DNA from: Faecalibacterium sp. UBA1819
Lineage (GTDB): Bacteria > Bacillota > Clostridia > Oscillospirales > Ruminococcaceae
Reading direction: 5' to 3'
Assembly: GCA_002315015.1 (NCBI GenBank)
Contig: DCEX01000007.1
Coordinates: forward strand, 1 to 47,566
DNA: 47,566 bases
Shown here: positions 16,777 to 25,236 of the stretch, in pieces
How the letters are laid out: each line of letters opens with the position of its first letter
Position numbering within the stretch: the first letter of the stretch is position 1
Made by a program: the position numbers and the translations under genes
Notes under the pieces: generated by a model
What the model was told of the DNA's origin: nothing
The model's database searches: none
The model's input: the letters and a program-made list of their open reading frames with translations, nothing else

Positions 16777-17355
16777 ATGCGAGCAGTAGAAAGTTTGCCC
16801 GCGGGGTATCGAGAAATTTATTCTGTAAACCTTCAAACGGATAAAAAGGTTGCAATTACTTTAAATATTTTGGCGCTGGTTATTGCGGCAGCGATGATCG
16901 TTCCCATGAATGCTTTTGTTCCCATATCATCACTTTTCAGCATGGAAAGCGGCTTGCTCCGTTACTTGATTCGCTTCTTGGTTTTCATCGCTTCGATGAT
17001 TGCCTATATCTTTTTGCACGAATTGATTCATGGGATTACCATGAAAGCGTTTGGAACAAAACAAGTAAAGTATGGGTTCACAGGGCTGTATGCCTTTGCG
17101 GGCAGTGAGGACTATTATGACAAAAAGAGTTATATCACCATCGCGCTAGCGCCTGTGGTGGTGTTTCTGTTTGTGCTTGCTGTGATAAATGTCCTTGTTC
17201 CGCTGGAATGGTTTTGGGTAGTGTATTTTTTGCAGATATTAAACGTTTCCGGTGCGGCGGGCGATTTATTTGTAACAGTTCAATTTTCCCAAATGCCAAA
17301 GGATATTTTGGTGCAGGACAGCGGCGTGGGCATGACAGTGTATTCGGCCGCTTGA
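16777..17355 (+). CDS. DUF3267-type membrane zincin-like protein
   Basis: 192 residues. The ATG at 16777 follows GGGGG with a 7-nt gap. Four hydrophobic segments are visible (about 27-52, 60-82, 122-142, 146-170). HELIH (81-85) at the end of the second is the HExxH zinc-protease motif of the DUF3267 putative zincin peptidases. Family knowledge suggests an integral membrane metalloprotease of unknown substrate. No partner is evident. The gene lies in its own unit behind a good promoter. Confidence 0.8.
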   Translation: MRAVESLPAGYREIYSVNLQTDKKVAITLNILALVIAAAMIVPMNAFVPISSLFSMESGLLRYLIRFLVFIASMIAYIFLHELIHGITMKAFGTKQVKYGFTGLYAFAGSEDYYDKKSYITIALAPVVVFLFVLAVINVLVPLEWFWVVYFLQILNVSGAAGDLFVTVQFSQMPKDILVQDSGVGMTVYSAA

Positions 17356-17484
17356 AAGAAGAACGGAAAAGAGAGAGCCATGCAAGCGCTCCTTGAGCAA
17401 TACACCGAAAGACATTGAAGGATTCATATCCGCATCAACTATGCCTATCAAGCGGAATGAAACAATTAGAAAGAGCACATAAAA
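17356..17484 (+). other. Gap with no recognised gene; possible remnant
   Basis: A 12-codon frame starts at a good GAGAG-preceded ATG (17380) but stops at once. Short fragments in several frames continue to 17460 without matching anything I know. It may be leader sequence or a decayed gene. Confidence 0.3.
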
Positions 17485-17949
17485 ATGATTACATTAGTTA
17501 CTCCTAAATTGGAAGATATGTGGTTTCGGGAAACGCTGGTCGGAGATGAAGAAACCATGGCATATAACAAAAAATGGGGAGGAGCAATTGATTTCCCCGA
17601 AAATAAGTGGGAGGATTGGTATGCTCGTTGGGTGGCTCACCCTAAGAATAAAAGATTTTATCAATATATTCTGAGTGAAGATGATGGTTTTGTAGGGGAA
17701 GCAGCCTATCATTTTGATGAGAGCAGACAGATATATGTTACAAATGTCATTGTCATGGCAAAATATCGCGGAAAGGGTTATGGTTCTGCCGGACTCAAGC
17801 TGCTATGCAATTGTGCAAAACAGAACGGAATTGAATGCCTGTATGACGAGATTGCGATTGATAACCCTTCGGTTCGTCTTTTTCTGAAACAAGGATTCCG
17901 TGAAGAATGCCGAACGGATGATTTTGTTGTGGTGAAAAAAGTATTATAA
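17485..17949 (+). CDS. GNAT-family N-acetyltransferase
   Basis: 154 residues. The acetyl-CoA-binding motif A is clear (VTNVIVMAKYRGKGYGSAG), followed by the C-terminal DNPSVRLFLKQGF typical of small GNAT enzymes. The acceptor cannot be predicted. No strong ribosome site precedes the ATG. The gene is visibly richer in A+T than its neighbours, for instance around 17641-17700, which suggests a separate origin. It ends at a perfect terminator. Confidence 0.85.
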   Translation: MITLVTPKLEDMWFRETLVGDEETMAYNKKWGGAIDFPENKWEDWYARWVAHPKNKRFYQYILSEDDGFVGEAAYHFDESRQIYVTNVIVMAKYRGKGYGSAGLKLLCNCAKQNGIECLYDEIAIDNPSVRLFLKQGFREECRTDDFVVVKKVL

Positions 17950-17990
17950 AGTTGAGTAAATATTTTATTTTTTGCAAGGAATTTAACAGT

Positions 17991-18030
17991 AAAATGGGCG
18001 AAAGAACAAAAGTGTTCTTTCGCCCATTTT
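17991..18030. terminator. Perfect 18-bp hairpin terminator
   Basis: Bases 17991-18008 pair perfectly with 18013-18030 around a 4-nt loop. The arms begin with AAAA and end with TTTT, so it can work in both directions between the GNAT gene and the convergent ABC gene. Confidence 0.88.
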
Positions 18031-18083
18031 GTGTCTAAAGAATCAAATCGAATGACAAAGCTCTGCTGCTTTGTTTCATTATT

Positions 18084-19706
18084 TTACTGAAACGTTTCGT
18101 TGTGATGGGAAACGATTGCCCCATCTTTCATTTGAAGCACTTCGTCATACTGCTCTAAATGCTCGGAGTGGTCATGTGTAATGACGACCACGGTTTTGTT
18201 TTTCATCTCCGGTGCAGTTAAAAGGTGCTGTTCCATAGCGTGTGTGGCGTTGACGTCTGCGGCGGCAAACGGTTCGTCCAACAGCACAATATCACAGTCT
18301 TGGGCGGCCATACGCAAATAGGCAATCGCTTCCTGCTCGCCGCCGCTTAACTCCTGACAATTTGCGATGTCATCACGGAGCGCTTTCTCGAAAAACGGCA
18401 GCTTGATATGAGCCGCGGCCTGTACCGCTTTTTGCAGCGGATAAGCGCCGTAAACCGTGATATTCTCCCGCGCACTTGTGCGGAATAAATGTTCCCGCTG
18501 TGTGACACAAGCAATCACCTGTGTGGTGTCAAGGCCGCCGATAGGCTGGCCGTCCAAGGTAATACAGCCGCTGTCGGGCAGCACTTCACCGGTTATCAGC
18601 TTGAACAACGTCGATTTTCCCGTGCCGTTCGCGCCAACCAGCGCATATTTTTTGCCCTTTTCCAGCCGAAGGGAAACGGGGCCAAAAGTGAAGCTGCCGC
18701 GCGATACACGCACGTTTTGCAGTTCCAGTGCATCCTCCAAAGAGGAAGGCGCGGGCAGTACCGCTGCTTGCTGTTCCTGCGCCGATGCCGTAAATTCCTC
18801 AAAGCGCTGCCGGGTTTCTTTGATTCCCTGCAACGTGCTGGCATCGTATAAAATGGAATTTAACGGGTCTAAAAAGCATTCCACATAGCCAAAGGCCGCC
18901 ACAGCCGTTCCGACGCTGATTTTTCCAAGGCAAAGCAGAATGGCGACAATGGCGAAAGCGGCCGCCTGCAAAAAGCGAACAGCGCCCGTGTCCACCCCTA
19001 AGGCCAGCGACTTTGCTTTGCCGTAGGCATAGCGTTTGTCGGCTGTTTGGCCAAGCACCGCTTCGTGTGCAGCTTCGATGGCGGAGCCGGTAAAGCGGTT
19101 GACCGCTGAAAACCCCGCCAGCCAATCCTGCACAGCAGATGTATAAGTGCCGACGGCCTCCTGATACGTTTGACGCGTGCGAGATGAGGGTTTGCCCGTT
19201 AAATGCGGCCCGGCCAGAACGACCAATGTGGCCAAAAAGATAACCAGACCAATGCGCCAGTCAATGGCAGTAAACAAAATAATGCCGTATACAACAAACA
19301 TATTAAATGAACGGATGACATCCACCAAGGGCTGTAAATAGTCCTGCTCCAATGCGGTGATGTCGCTGGACTGCATGGCAAGATACTCGCCGGTATCGCG
19401 GCTGAAAAAATCGACCTTGCTTTTTGCCAGCAGTGCATGGAAAAAGCGGCGTTTGAGCGAACGTTCAAACCAAATCGCACCTTTCCAAGTGGCTTTCATG
19501 CACAGCCACGAGCAAATGCTGTACACCAGCTGCACGAATAAGTAAGCCCCGCACAGCACGAGTACTGCTTGTAATCCGCCGGGAAGTGCCGTGTCGAATA
19601 ATAATTTTTGAAAATACGGCCCCAATGCCAGCAATGCGGTGCAGATAAGATCGAGTGCGATCTCTGCCGCAATCCATGGCAAAGAGGGTCTTAGACAAGA
19701 TTTCAT
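18084..19706 (-). CDS. ABC exporter half-transporter (membrane + ATPase domains fused)
   Basis: 540 residues. ATG at 19706 with GGAGTG 8 nt upstream. The N-terminal part (about 1-310) holds around six membrane helices of the type-I exporter fold. The ATPase domain (about 325-540) has Walker A GANGTGKST (358-366), a Q-loop in CVTQREHLF, the signature LSGGEQE, Walker B DIVLLDEPF and the His-switch ITHDH. Such half-transporters work as dimers that export lipids, peptides or drugs. With no partner gene beside it, a homodimer is likely. The substrate is unknown. Confidence 0.93.
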   Translation of the reverse strand: MKSCLRPSLPWIAAEIALDLICTALLALGPYFQKLLFDTALPGGLQAVLVLCGAYLFVQLVYSICSWLCMKATWKGAIWFERSLKRRFFHALLAKSKVDFFSRDTGEYLAMQSSDITALEQDYLQPLVDVIRSFNMFVVYGIILFTAIDWRIGLVIFLATLVVLAGPHLTGKPSSRTRQTYQEAVGTYTSAVQDWLAGFSAVNRFTGSAIEAAHEAVLGQTADKRYAYGKAKSLALGVDTGAVRFLQAAAFAIVAILLCLGKISVGTAVAAFGYVECFLDPLNSILYDASTLQGIKETRQRFEEFTASAQEQQAAVLPAPSSLEDALELQNVRVSRGSFTFGPVSLRLEKGKKYALVGANGTGKSTLFKLITGEVLPDSGCITLDGQPIGGLDTTQVIACVTQREHLFRTSARENITVYGAYPLQKAVQAAAHIKLPFFEKALRDDIANCQELSGGEQEAIAYLRMAAQDCDIVLLDEPFAAADVNATHAMEQHLLTAPEMKNKTVVVITHDHSEHLEQYDEVLQMKDGAIVSHHNETFQ

Positions 19707-19766
19707 AAAAGATTCACTCCATAAACTTTTTGTTTTGCGCTCTGCTGAACCCCCACCCCAATCTTT

Positions 19767-19794
19767 ATTATAGGCATTGTGTTTTTTTTGTCAA
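19767..19794 (-). promoter_or_regulatory. Consensus promoter for the ABC exporter
   Basis: On the minus strand perfect TTGACA (19794-19789), a 16-bp A-rich spacer and perfect TATAAT (19772-19767), about 60 nt before the start codon. Confidence 0.78.
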
Positions 19795-19831
19795 TGTATG
19801 GAGTGCTATGTGATATCATAAAATCATAACA

Positions 19832-19870
19832 AAAATCGCCCCAGCCTGTGCGTACAGCACAAGCCGGGGC
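19832..19870 (-). terminator. Terminator of the recO-mutS2 unit
   Basis: An imperfect stem of about 14 bp (19838-19851 with 19857-19870) is followed on the minus strand by GATTTTTG. It lies 34 bp after the mutS2 stop. Confidence 0.75.
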
Positions 19871-19903
19871 AGATTTGCTTTCTCATGTTTTGTTTTTAGG
19901 CGC

Positions 19904-22294
19904 TTATTTCAACTCGACAACCGTTACGCCGTCTTCGCCTTCGCCATACACGCCAAGGCGATAGCTTTTCACGCTCGGATGGCGGCGCAAGTGAGATTGA
20001 ATGGCTTTGCGAAGTGCGCCGGTACCGCGTCCATGAATGAGATACAAGGTGCTTTGGCCGCTCATCACGCCATTATCAATAAAGCGGTCTACTTCCATAA
20101 GCGCTTCTTCCACCGTCATGCCGAGCAGGTTGATTTCCATATTGGCGCTGCGTGCCACGCGCTCGCCAAACGAGGAACCACCCGACGATTTGCGCGGTGT
20201 GTATTTCGGCTGCTTTTTGGCGGGCTGCTGCTTTTGCGGTGCGGCAAGACGGTTTAACGCCACCTTGGTTTTCAAAATACCCGCGCGGATTTCCACCATG
20301 TTGTCGCGATCCGGTTTGGAGCATACCACGCCCGTTTTATCCAAATCAACCAGATAAACCTCTTGGCCAACGGTGACAGACTTTAACGGGGTGAATTGTT
20401 TTTGCGGGGCATGAACGACGTCGGAACGAGTAAAGAGCTTTTCCGCTTCTTTTTTCGCAATTTCCTTGGCGCGTTGTGCACGCTGCTGAGCCGACTGATT
20501 CTGCGCTTTTTCCAGTTTGCGCATTTCGTCCATCAGCGCGTATGCCTGCGACTGCACATCCTGTGCCATTTGCTGAGCCTTTTCACGCGCGGCGGCAAGC
20601 TCAATTTCGCCTTGCTCCACCAGGCGGCGGCATTTTTCCTGCGCCTTTTTCATTTCGTTTTCGGCGCTGTGCTGGAGCTCCTCCACTTGCTCCTGCTTTT
20701 CTTTGAGCTGTGCTTTCAAGTCTTCCAGCTGGGCAAGAACCGCGTCAAACTGGCGATCCTCCTCGGACAAATGCGTTTTGGCTCGTTCGATAATGTGTTC
20801 GCCAATGCCCAGCTTCGCACTGATTAAAAAGGCGTTGGACTTGCCGGGAACACCGACGCTGATGCGGTAAGTGGGGCGCAGCGTTTCGACATTAAATTCG
20901 CACGAGGCATTCTGTACGCCCGGCGTGTCAAGCGCAAAGGTTTTTATTTCAGCATAGTGCGTCGTTGCCATCACATGTGCGCCTTTTTCGCGCAGTTCTT
21001 CAATGATGGACACCGCCAGCGCCGCACCTTCCGCCGGGTCGGTTCCTGCGCCAAGCTCATCCATCAGAACCAGCGAGCGCGGCCCCGCACACGCTAAAAT
21101 TTCGGTGATATTTTTCATGTGGCCGGAGAAGGTGGAAAGGCTTTGCTCGATGCTTTGTTCATCGCCGATATCCACCAGAATTTCGTCAAAAACGCAAACT
21201 TCACTGCTCTCGTGCGCGGGAATCAAATAGCCGAACCGCGCCATGGTGCAAAGAAGCCCCGCGGTTTTCAGCGTGACGGTTTTACCGCCGGTGTTCGGGC
21301 CGGTAATTACCATCGTGTCGTAGGTGCGACCCAATTCCACATCAATCGGGACAACCTTTTCTGGGTCAATCAGCGGATGGCGGGCGCGCACCAGCGAAAA
21401 GCAAACGTCATCGCGCACGGTGGGGCACATCGCCTTTTGCTCTAAGGCAAGATGCGCCTTAGCCAGAAGTGCGTCAATTTTCAGCATGGCTTCATATCCA
21501 AAGCTGAACATTGGCTCCAAATTGGCGCACTGCGCGGAAAACGCCGCCAAAATGCGCTCAATTTCCTGCTGTTCCTGATTGCGCAGCTGCAAAATCTTCG
21601 CGTTGGCTTCGACAACCGCTGTCGGCTCGACAAACAGGGTAGAGCCGCTGGAAGAAACGTCGTGAATCACGCCGCCGATTTCGCCGCGGTATTCGGCCTT
21701 CACCGGCACAACAAAGCGGCCATTGCGCAAGGAAACAACGCTTTCCTGTAAGTATTTTGCATTTGCCTGCGATTTCGTGAGATGATCGAGCTTATCGCGG
21801 ATGGAATTTTCCGCGGCACGGATTTTGCGGCGTACATCATACAAGGTGTCCGACGCAGTATCCGCCATTTCGGTTTCCGACAAAAAGGCTTCTCCAATCG
21901 CTTTTTCTAAGCCGGGCTGCGGCGTCATGGCATAGAACAGGTCGTCAATGCTCAATGCGTCATGCTCAGTTATGTGATACCAGCTGGAAAGCTCGCGGAA
22001 ATTGCGCAGGGCTGCGGCAATTTCCAACAGCTCGCCCATGCTCAGTACGCCGCCTTTTACCGCACGCTGAAGGGTAAAAGCGACATGGTCCACATGCGAA
22101 AAGCGGGGAGAGCCGTTTTTGATGAGCAATGTGGTGATTTCATCGGTGCGCTGCAAGAGAGCGCGCACATCCTCGGCAGTTTCGCCTGGGGTTTCGTTTT
22201 GCAAAAGTTCACGCGCTTCCCCGCATAAGACATAGGAAAGCGCGGTATTGAGAATTTTGTCAAATTCCAACGATTTCAAATATTTTTCGTGCAT
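19904..22294 (-). CDS. mutS2: MutS2 family protein (ATPase + Smr endonuclease domain)
   Basis: 796 residues. The ATG at 22294 is preferred; a TTG 12 nt upstream would place the AGGAG ribosome site inside the gene. Order: N-terminal helical core and clamp, ATPase with Walker A GPNTGGKT and the LVLMDELGAGTDP Walker B, a long charged coiled coil (about 500-630), a KOW-like segment, and the C-terminal Smr nuclease domain (LLGMTVEEAL, LIHGRGTGALRKAI). MutS2 binds branched DNA and stalled or collided ribosomes in Firmicutes and limits recombination. It follows recO by 36 bp, so the two are probably cotranscribed. Confidence 0.96.
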   Translation of the reverse strand: MHEKYLKSLEFDKILNTALSYVLCGEARELLQNETPGETAEDVRALLQRTDEITTLLIKNGSPRFSHVDHVAFTLQRAVKGGVLSMGELLEIAAALRNFRELSSWYHITEHDALSIDDLFYAMTPQPGLEKAIGEAFLSETEMADTASDTLYDVRRKIRAAENSIRDKLDHLTKSQANAKYLQESVVSLRNGRFVVPVKAEYRGEIGGVIHDVSSSGSTLFVEPTAVVEANAKILQLRNQEQQEIERILAAFSAQCANLEPMFSFGYEAMLKIDALLAKAHLALEQKAMCPTVRDDVCFSLVRARHPLIDPEKVVPIDVELGRTYDTMVITGPNTGGKTVTLKTAGLLCTMARFGYLIPAHESSEVCVFDEILVDIGDEQSIEQSLSTFSGHMKNITEILACAGPRSLVLMDELGAGTDPAEGAALAVSIIEELREKGAHVMATTHYAEIKTFALDTPGVQNASCEFNVETLRPTYRISVGVPGKSNAFLISAKLGIGEHIIERAKTHLSEEDRQFDAVLAQLEDLKAQLKEKQEQVEELQHSAENEMKKAQEKCRRLVEQGEIELAAAREKAQQMAQDVQSQAYALMDEMRKLEKAQNQSAQQRAQRAKEIAKKEAEKLFTRSDVVHAPQKQFTPLKSVTVGQEVYLVDLDKTGVVCSKPDRDNMVEIRAGILKTKVALNRLAAPQKQQPAKKQPKYTPRKSSGGSSFGERVARSANMEINLLGMTVEEALMEVDRFIDNGVMSGQSTLYLIHGRGTGALRKAIQSHLRRHPSVKSYRLGVYGEGEDGVTVVELK

Positions 22295-22330
22295 GATACT
22301 CCTCAAATCTCAAGGGAACGTGCGTCGATG

Positions 22331-23080
22331 CTACACCGTTCCCAGAATGGTATTTAAAAAATCTTCGGTTTTAAAAGGCTTATCGAGACATTGCAGGACA
22401 TAGCTTTTGGAGACGGCAGCCAAATGGCGGGTGCTTTCCTCGGCGAGCTGAAAGCGAAACACGTCCGCAGTGTCGCACAGCATAATGTGACGCATCGCGC
22501 GCAGGGCGGCGGCATCTAAATTGGGAGAAAATCCGCGCTGCTGAGCGCAGTCGGCACAGTAAAGAAGGCCGGTAGAAACGTCAAAGAAAAACGGTCCGCC
22601 CTCATATTTTACGCACCCGCTGCACGCCGTTAAGGCGGGCAAAAAACCGGTCAGGCTCAGTGCGCGCAGCTCAAACACGGCTTTGAGCAAAAGCGGGGGG
22701 CGTGCATTTTTGGAAAGGAAATAAAGAGTATTGAGTAAAAGCTTAAAAATAGCCGCACACTCTGCCCCGACAGGGGAGAGGGTGGAAATAAACTCGGAAA
22801 AATACATGCCCAGCGCCATGCCTTCTACGCTTTGGTGAATGCCCCAAAAAAGCTCTTTTACGCTGGCGCTGTCCACAACATACATGCTTTTGCCTTCAAA
22901 CAGTTCAAACTCCGAATAGCAAAAAAGACCCGTGGCACTGAAAAGCTTGCTTTTCAGCCGCAGGCTCCCTTTTGCTATGGCGCTGATGATGCCATGTTCA
23001 GGTGTGAGAATGGACAGAACCCGGTCCGCCTCGCCGGTTTTGGTTGCGCGAAGCACCAGACCCGTGGTAATCATTTGCAT
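22331..23080 (-). CDS. recO: DNA repair protein RecO
   Basis: 249 residues. ATG at 23080 with AGGAG and a 7-nt gap. The N-terminal OB fold (TTGLVLRATKTGEADRVLSILT, then GIISAIAKGSLR) and the C-terminal helical part with a zinc site CSGC...CADC match RecO. The protein loads RecA onto SSB-coated single-stranded DNA with RecR. Its start lies inside the upstream yqzL frame, so translation is probably coupled. Confidence 0.95.
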   Translation of the reverse strand: MQMITTGLVLRATKTGEADRVLSILTPEHGIISAIAKGSLRLKSKLFSATGLFCYSEFELFEGKSMYVVDSASVKELFWGIHQSVEGMALGMYFSEFISTLSPVGAECAAIFKLLLNTLYFLSKNARPPLLLKAVFELRALSLTGFLPALTACSGCVKYEGGPFFFDVSTGLLYCADCAQQRGFSPNLDAAALRAMRHIMLCDTADVFRFQLAEESTRHLAAVSKSYVLQCLDKPFKTEDFLNTILGTV

Positions 23081-23183
23081 CGGTGTTCTCCTTACGCCGT
23101 CCGGTGCTTTCGTTTTTATACGTCAGATAATCTTGAACCGAGCCGGTACTTTCAAACGTTTTCCATGCATTTTTACTGTTCAT
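22998..23183 (-). CDS. yqzL: YqzL family small protein
   Basis: 61 residues. ATG at 23183 preceded by GGGAGGG with a 6-nt gap, a very strong site. AWKTFESTGSVQDYLTYK resembles the core of YqzL, a protein of about 47 residues found just upstream of recO in Bacillus. The frame continues past the recO start and overlaps it by 83 nt; the extra C-terminal residues look unconserved. Function unknown. Confidence 0.7.
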   Translation of the reverse strand: MNSKNAWKTFESTGSVQDYLTYKNESTGRRKENTDANDYHGSGASRNQNRRGGPGSVHSHT

Positions 23184-23208
23184 AGGAAACCCTCCCAAAA
23201 CGTGATCC

Positions 23209-23237
23209 ATCATTTTTAAGATGATTCCGTTCGTCAA
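23209..23237 (-). promoter_or_regulatory. Possible promoter for yqzL-recO-mutS2
   Basis: On the minus strand TTGACG (23237-23232), a 17-bp spacer and AATGAT (23214-23209). The -10 is weak and lies within a small dyad (ATCAT/ATGAT). It sits in the 142-bp gap after era. Confidence 0.4.
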
Positions 23238-23325
23238 ACAGCGCTTCTGACAAGATTATCATGGGCAGATATGCGCGTTTTTATCCCAACAGGGAAGGAT
23301 TTCCTATGAAGCGATAGCATCGGGT

Positions 23326-24228
23326 TTACTTTTGAAACCCGAAGTTGTTCAGCAAAAAGTCATTGTCACGCCAATCGTCTTTGATTTTCACCCAGCATTG
23401 CAGGTTGACGCGCGTTCCTAAAAATTCTTCACACTCGCGGCGTGCTTCGCTGGCAATTTTTTTCAGCATCGCGCCGCCTTTTCCAATGATGATGCCTTTG
23501 TGGCTTTTCTTTTCGCAGAAAATGTTGATGTCAATATCAATGATATCTTTGTCGGGGCGCTCTTTGAAGCGCTCAACCACCACAGCTGTACCGTGGGGAA
23601 TTTCGTCGTAAAGATACAGCAGCATTTTTTCACGCACGCATTCAGCCACAAGCACCTTTTCCGGCAAATCGGTGTAGGAATCGTCCGGGAAATAGTGCGG
23701 GCTTTCTACCGCGTAGGTTTCCAGCGTATCCAAAAGCTCGGTACAGCCCTTTTTCTCGTGGACGCAAAGCGGCATCACACAGCGGAACAAGCCCTGCTCA
23801 TTTAAAAATGCAGCGCGTGCATCATAATCGCTCTCTTTTTTTAACGTGTCCGTTTTGTTGACAGCGGCCAAGGCGGGAACACGCCGTGCGCGAATTTCCG
23901 AAAGCAATTCTTCCTCGGCGGGGTTCAGCTCGCCGTAAGGCTCAAACAGCATCACAACCACGTCAACTTCGGCAATCGACTGTGAAGCGGCCTTTGTCAT
24001 GCGTTCGCCCAGCCTTGTGCGCGGACGGTGAATGCCGGGGGTGTCCAAAAAGATATACTGGGTTGCCCCGCGCGTTAAAATGCCTGTAATTTTGGTGCGC
24101 GTTGTCTGCGGTTTTGATGTTACAATGGCAACTTTTTCGCCCACCAGCTCATTCAGCAAGCTGGATTTTCCTACATTGGGGCGGCCTACCAAGGCAACAA
24201 ACACGGTTTTTGTGGTACATTCCTGCAA
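23326..24228 (-). CDS. era: GTPase Era
   Basis: 300 residues, the usual Era length, from a TTG start at 24228, 2 bp after the dgkA stop; AAAGGA lies 8 nt upstream inside dgkA. G1 GRPNVGKS (15-22), the switch region KPQTTRTK, G3 DTPG and G4 NKTD are present. The C-terminal KH domain has GIIIGKGG. Era binds the 3' end of 16S rRNA and helps assemble the 30S subunit. The frame is open further upstream, but that extension overlaps dgkA and has no Era-like content. Confidence 0.96.
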   Translation of the reverse strand: MQECTTKTVFVALVGRPNVGKSSLLNELVGEKVAIVTSKPQTTRTKITGILTRGATQYIFLDTPGIHRPRTRLGERMTKAASQSIAEVDVVVMLFEPYGELNPAEEELLSEIRARRVPALAAVNKTDTLKKESDYDARAAFLNEQGLFRCVMPLCVHEKKGCTELLDTLETYAVESPHYFPDDSYTDLPEKVLVAECVREKMLLYLYDEIPHGTAVVVERFKERPDKDIIDIDINIFCEKKSHKGIIIGKGGAMLKKIASEARRECEEFLGTRVNLQCWVKIKDDWRDNDFLLNNFGFQK

Positions 24229-24230
24229 AG

Positions 24231-24689
24231 TTAATCGTCCTTTCTGCGGAAAACAAAGATCCAAGCACCGGCAAGGGAAGCGCACAGCGCGATCAAAGCA
24301 AACCAATAATGCGTAAAAAACCAGAACATGCGGGCAAACGCCTGCAAATCCCAAAACAGCAAAAAGCCGCACACGGCACTGCCGATGCTGAACACGAGAA
24401 CAGCGCCCGCCGCCATATCCTTGACAACGCCTGCGGTGCAATAGCGGTCCGGCGTGGGGCGTTCCACCGTGCGTTCCAAGCTGGAGTTCACCAGCTCCAA
24501 TGCCATTACCCCTACGACCATGATGGTAATGACGCAGTATTCCAGCTTGGTAAATTCATAAAATGCGCTGAACAGATAGACATAAAAAGCCGCGCAAAGA
24601 TGAAAGCGCATGTTGCGTTCTTCACGCAAAGCGGTGCGGATTCCTTGTGCGGCATACACAAAGCTGGAATAAAAAGGTTGTTTTTTCAT
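24231..24689 (-). CDS. dgkA: Diacylglycerol/undecaprenol kinase family protein
   Basis: 152 residues. N-terminal amphipathic segment (MKKQPFYSSFVYAAQGIRTALREERNMR, shown here in description only as a basic start), then membrane helices with the catalytic stretch ELVNSSLERTVE and KDMAAGAVLV. Gram-positive members phosphorylate undecaprenol and so recycle the lipid carrier of wall synthesis. The C-terminus carries two further hydrophobic segments and ends in FRRKDD, a little longer than the usual 120-130 residues. It starts 3 bp after ybeY stops. Confidence 0.88.
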   Translation of the reverse strand: MKKQPFYSSFVYAAQGIRTALREERNMRFHLCAAFYVYLFSAFYEFTKLEYCVITIMVVGVMALELVNSSLERTVERPTPDRYCTAGVVKDMAAGAVLVFSIGSAVCGFLLFWDLQAFARMFWFFTHYWFALIALCASLAGAWIFVFRRKDD

Positions 24690-24692
24690 GGC

Positions 24693-25190
24693 TTATTCGT
24701 CCGGCGTATAGGAAACGGTACGCGGCAAGCCCAGCTGAATCAGTGTGGCCTCCTCTTTTTCGCGCATACGCACCGCCTCAATGCCGCCTGCCTCGTGGTC
24801 GTATCCCAGCAGGTGGAACATGGAATGAACCGTTAAAAATGCCACTTCACGCTGGAGGCTGTGGCCGTACATTTCGGCCTGCTCCATCGCGCGCTCCATG
24901 GAAATCACAATATCGCCCAGCATGGCGGCCCCGGTCTCTTGGTTGATGTCATAATGGTTATTTTCGCCCAGCGGAAAGCTCAATACATCGGTGGGGGTGG
25001 GCTTGTTGCGGTACTGCTCGTTCAGCTTGGCAATTTCCTGATTATCGACAAAAATAACGCTGACTTCCGTATTGCCTTCAAATTTTTCATGTTCCAGCGC
25101 CGCATTGCACGCACGGCGAATTAAAATGCGCAGCCCGGAGGGGATTTTGACGGCCTTTTGATTGTTTGTAATATAAACTTTGTGGGACAT
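24693..25190 (-). CDS. ybeY: Endoribonuclease YbeY
   Basis: 165 residues. The zinc motif HSMFHLLGYDH (H-x3-H-x5-H) and the upstream LNEQYRNKPTPTDVLSFP identify YbeY, a metal-dependent RNase for 16S rRNA 3'-end maturation and ribosome quality control. It sits between phoH and dgkA, the conserved Firmicute order. Confidence 0.96.
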   Translation of the reverse strand: MSHKVYITNNQKAVKIPSGLRILIRRACNAALEHEKFEGNTEVSVIFVDNQEIAKLNEQYRNKPTPTDVLSFPLGENNHYDINQETGAAMLGDIVISMERAMEQAEMYGHSLQREVAFLTVHSMFHLLGYDHEAGGIEAVRMREKEEATLIQLGLPRTVSYTPDE

Positions 25191-25236
25191 TGTTTGTCAC
25201 AACCTTTCCAAGGGGATCAAGGCACAGGGTGTGCCG

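Noticed and set aside
24229..24441. 71-residue N-terminal extension of Era
   Set aside because: It lies wholly within dgkA on the same strand and has no Era-like residues. The TTG at 24228 gives the standard length.
24102..24836. 244-residue plus-strand frame opposite era, dgkA and ybeY
   Set aside because: It crosses three well-defined genes on the other strand and shows no protein-family features.
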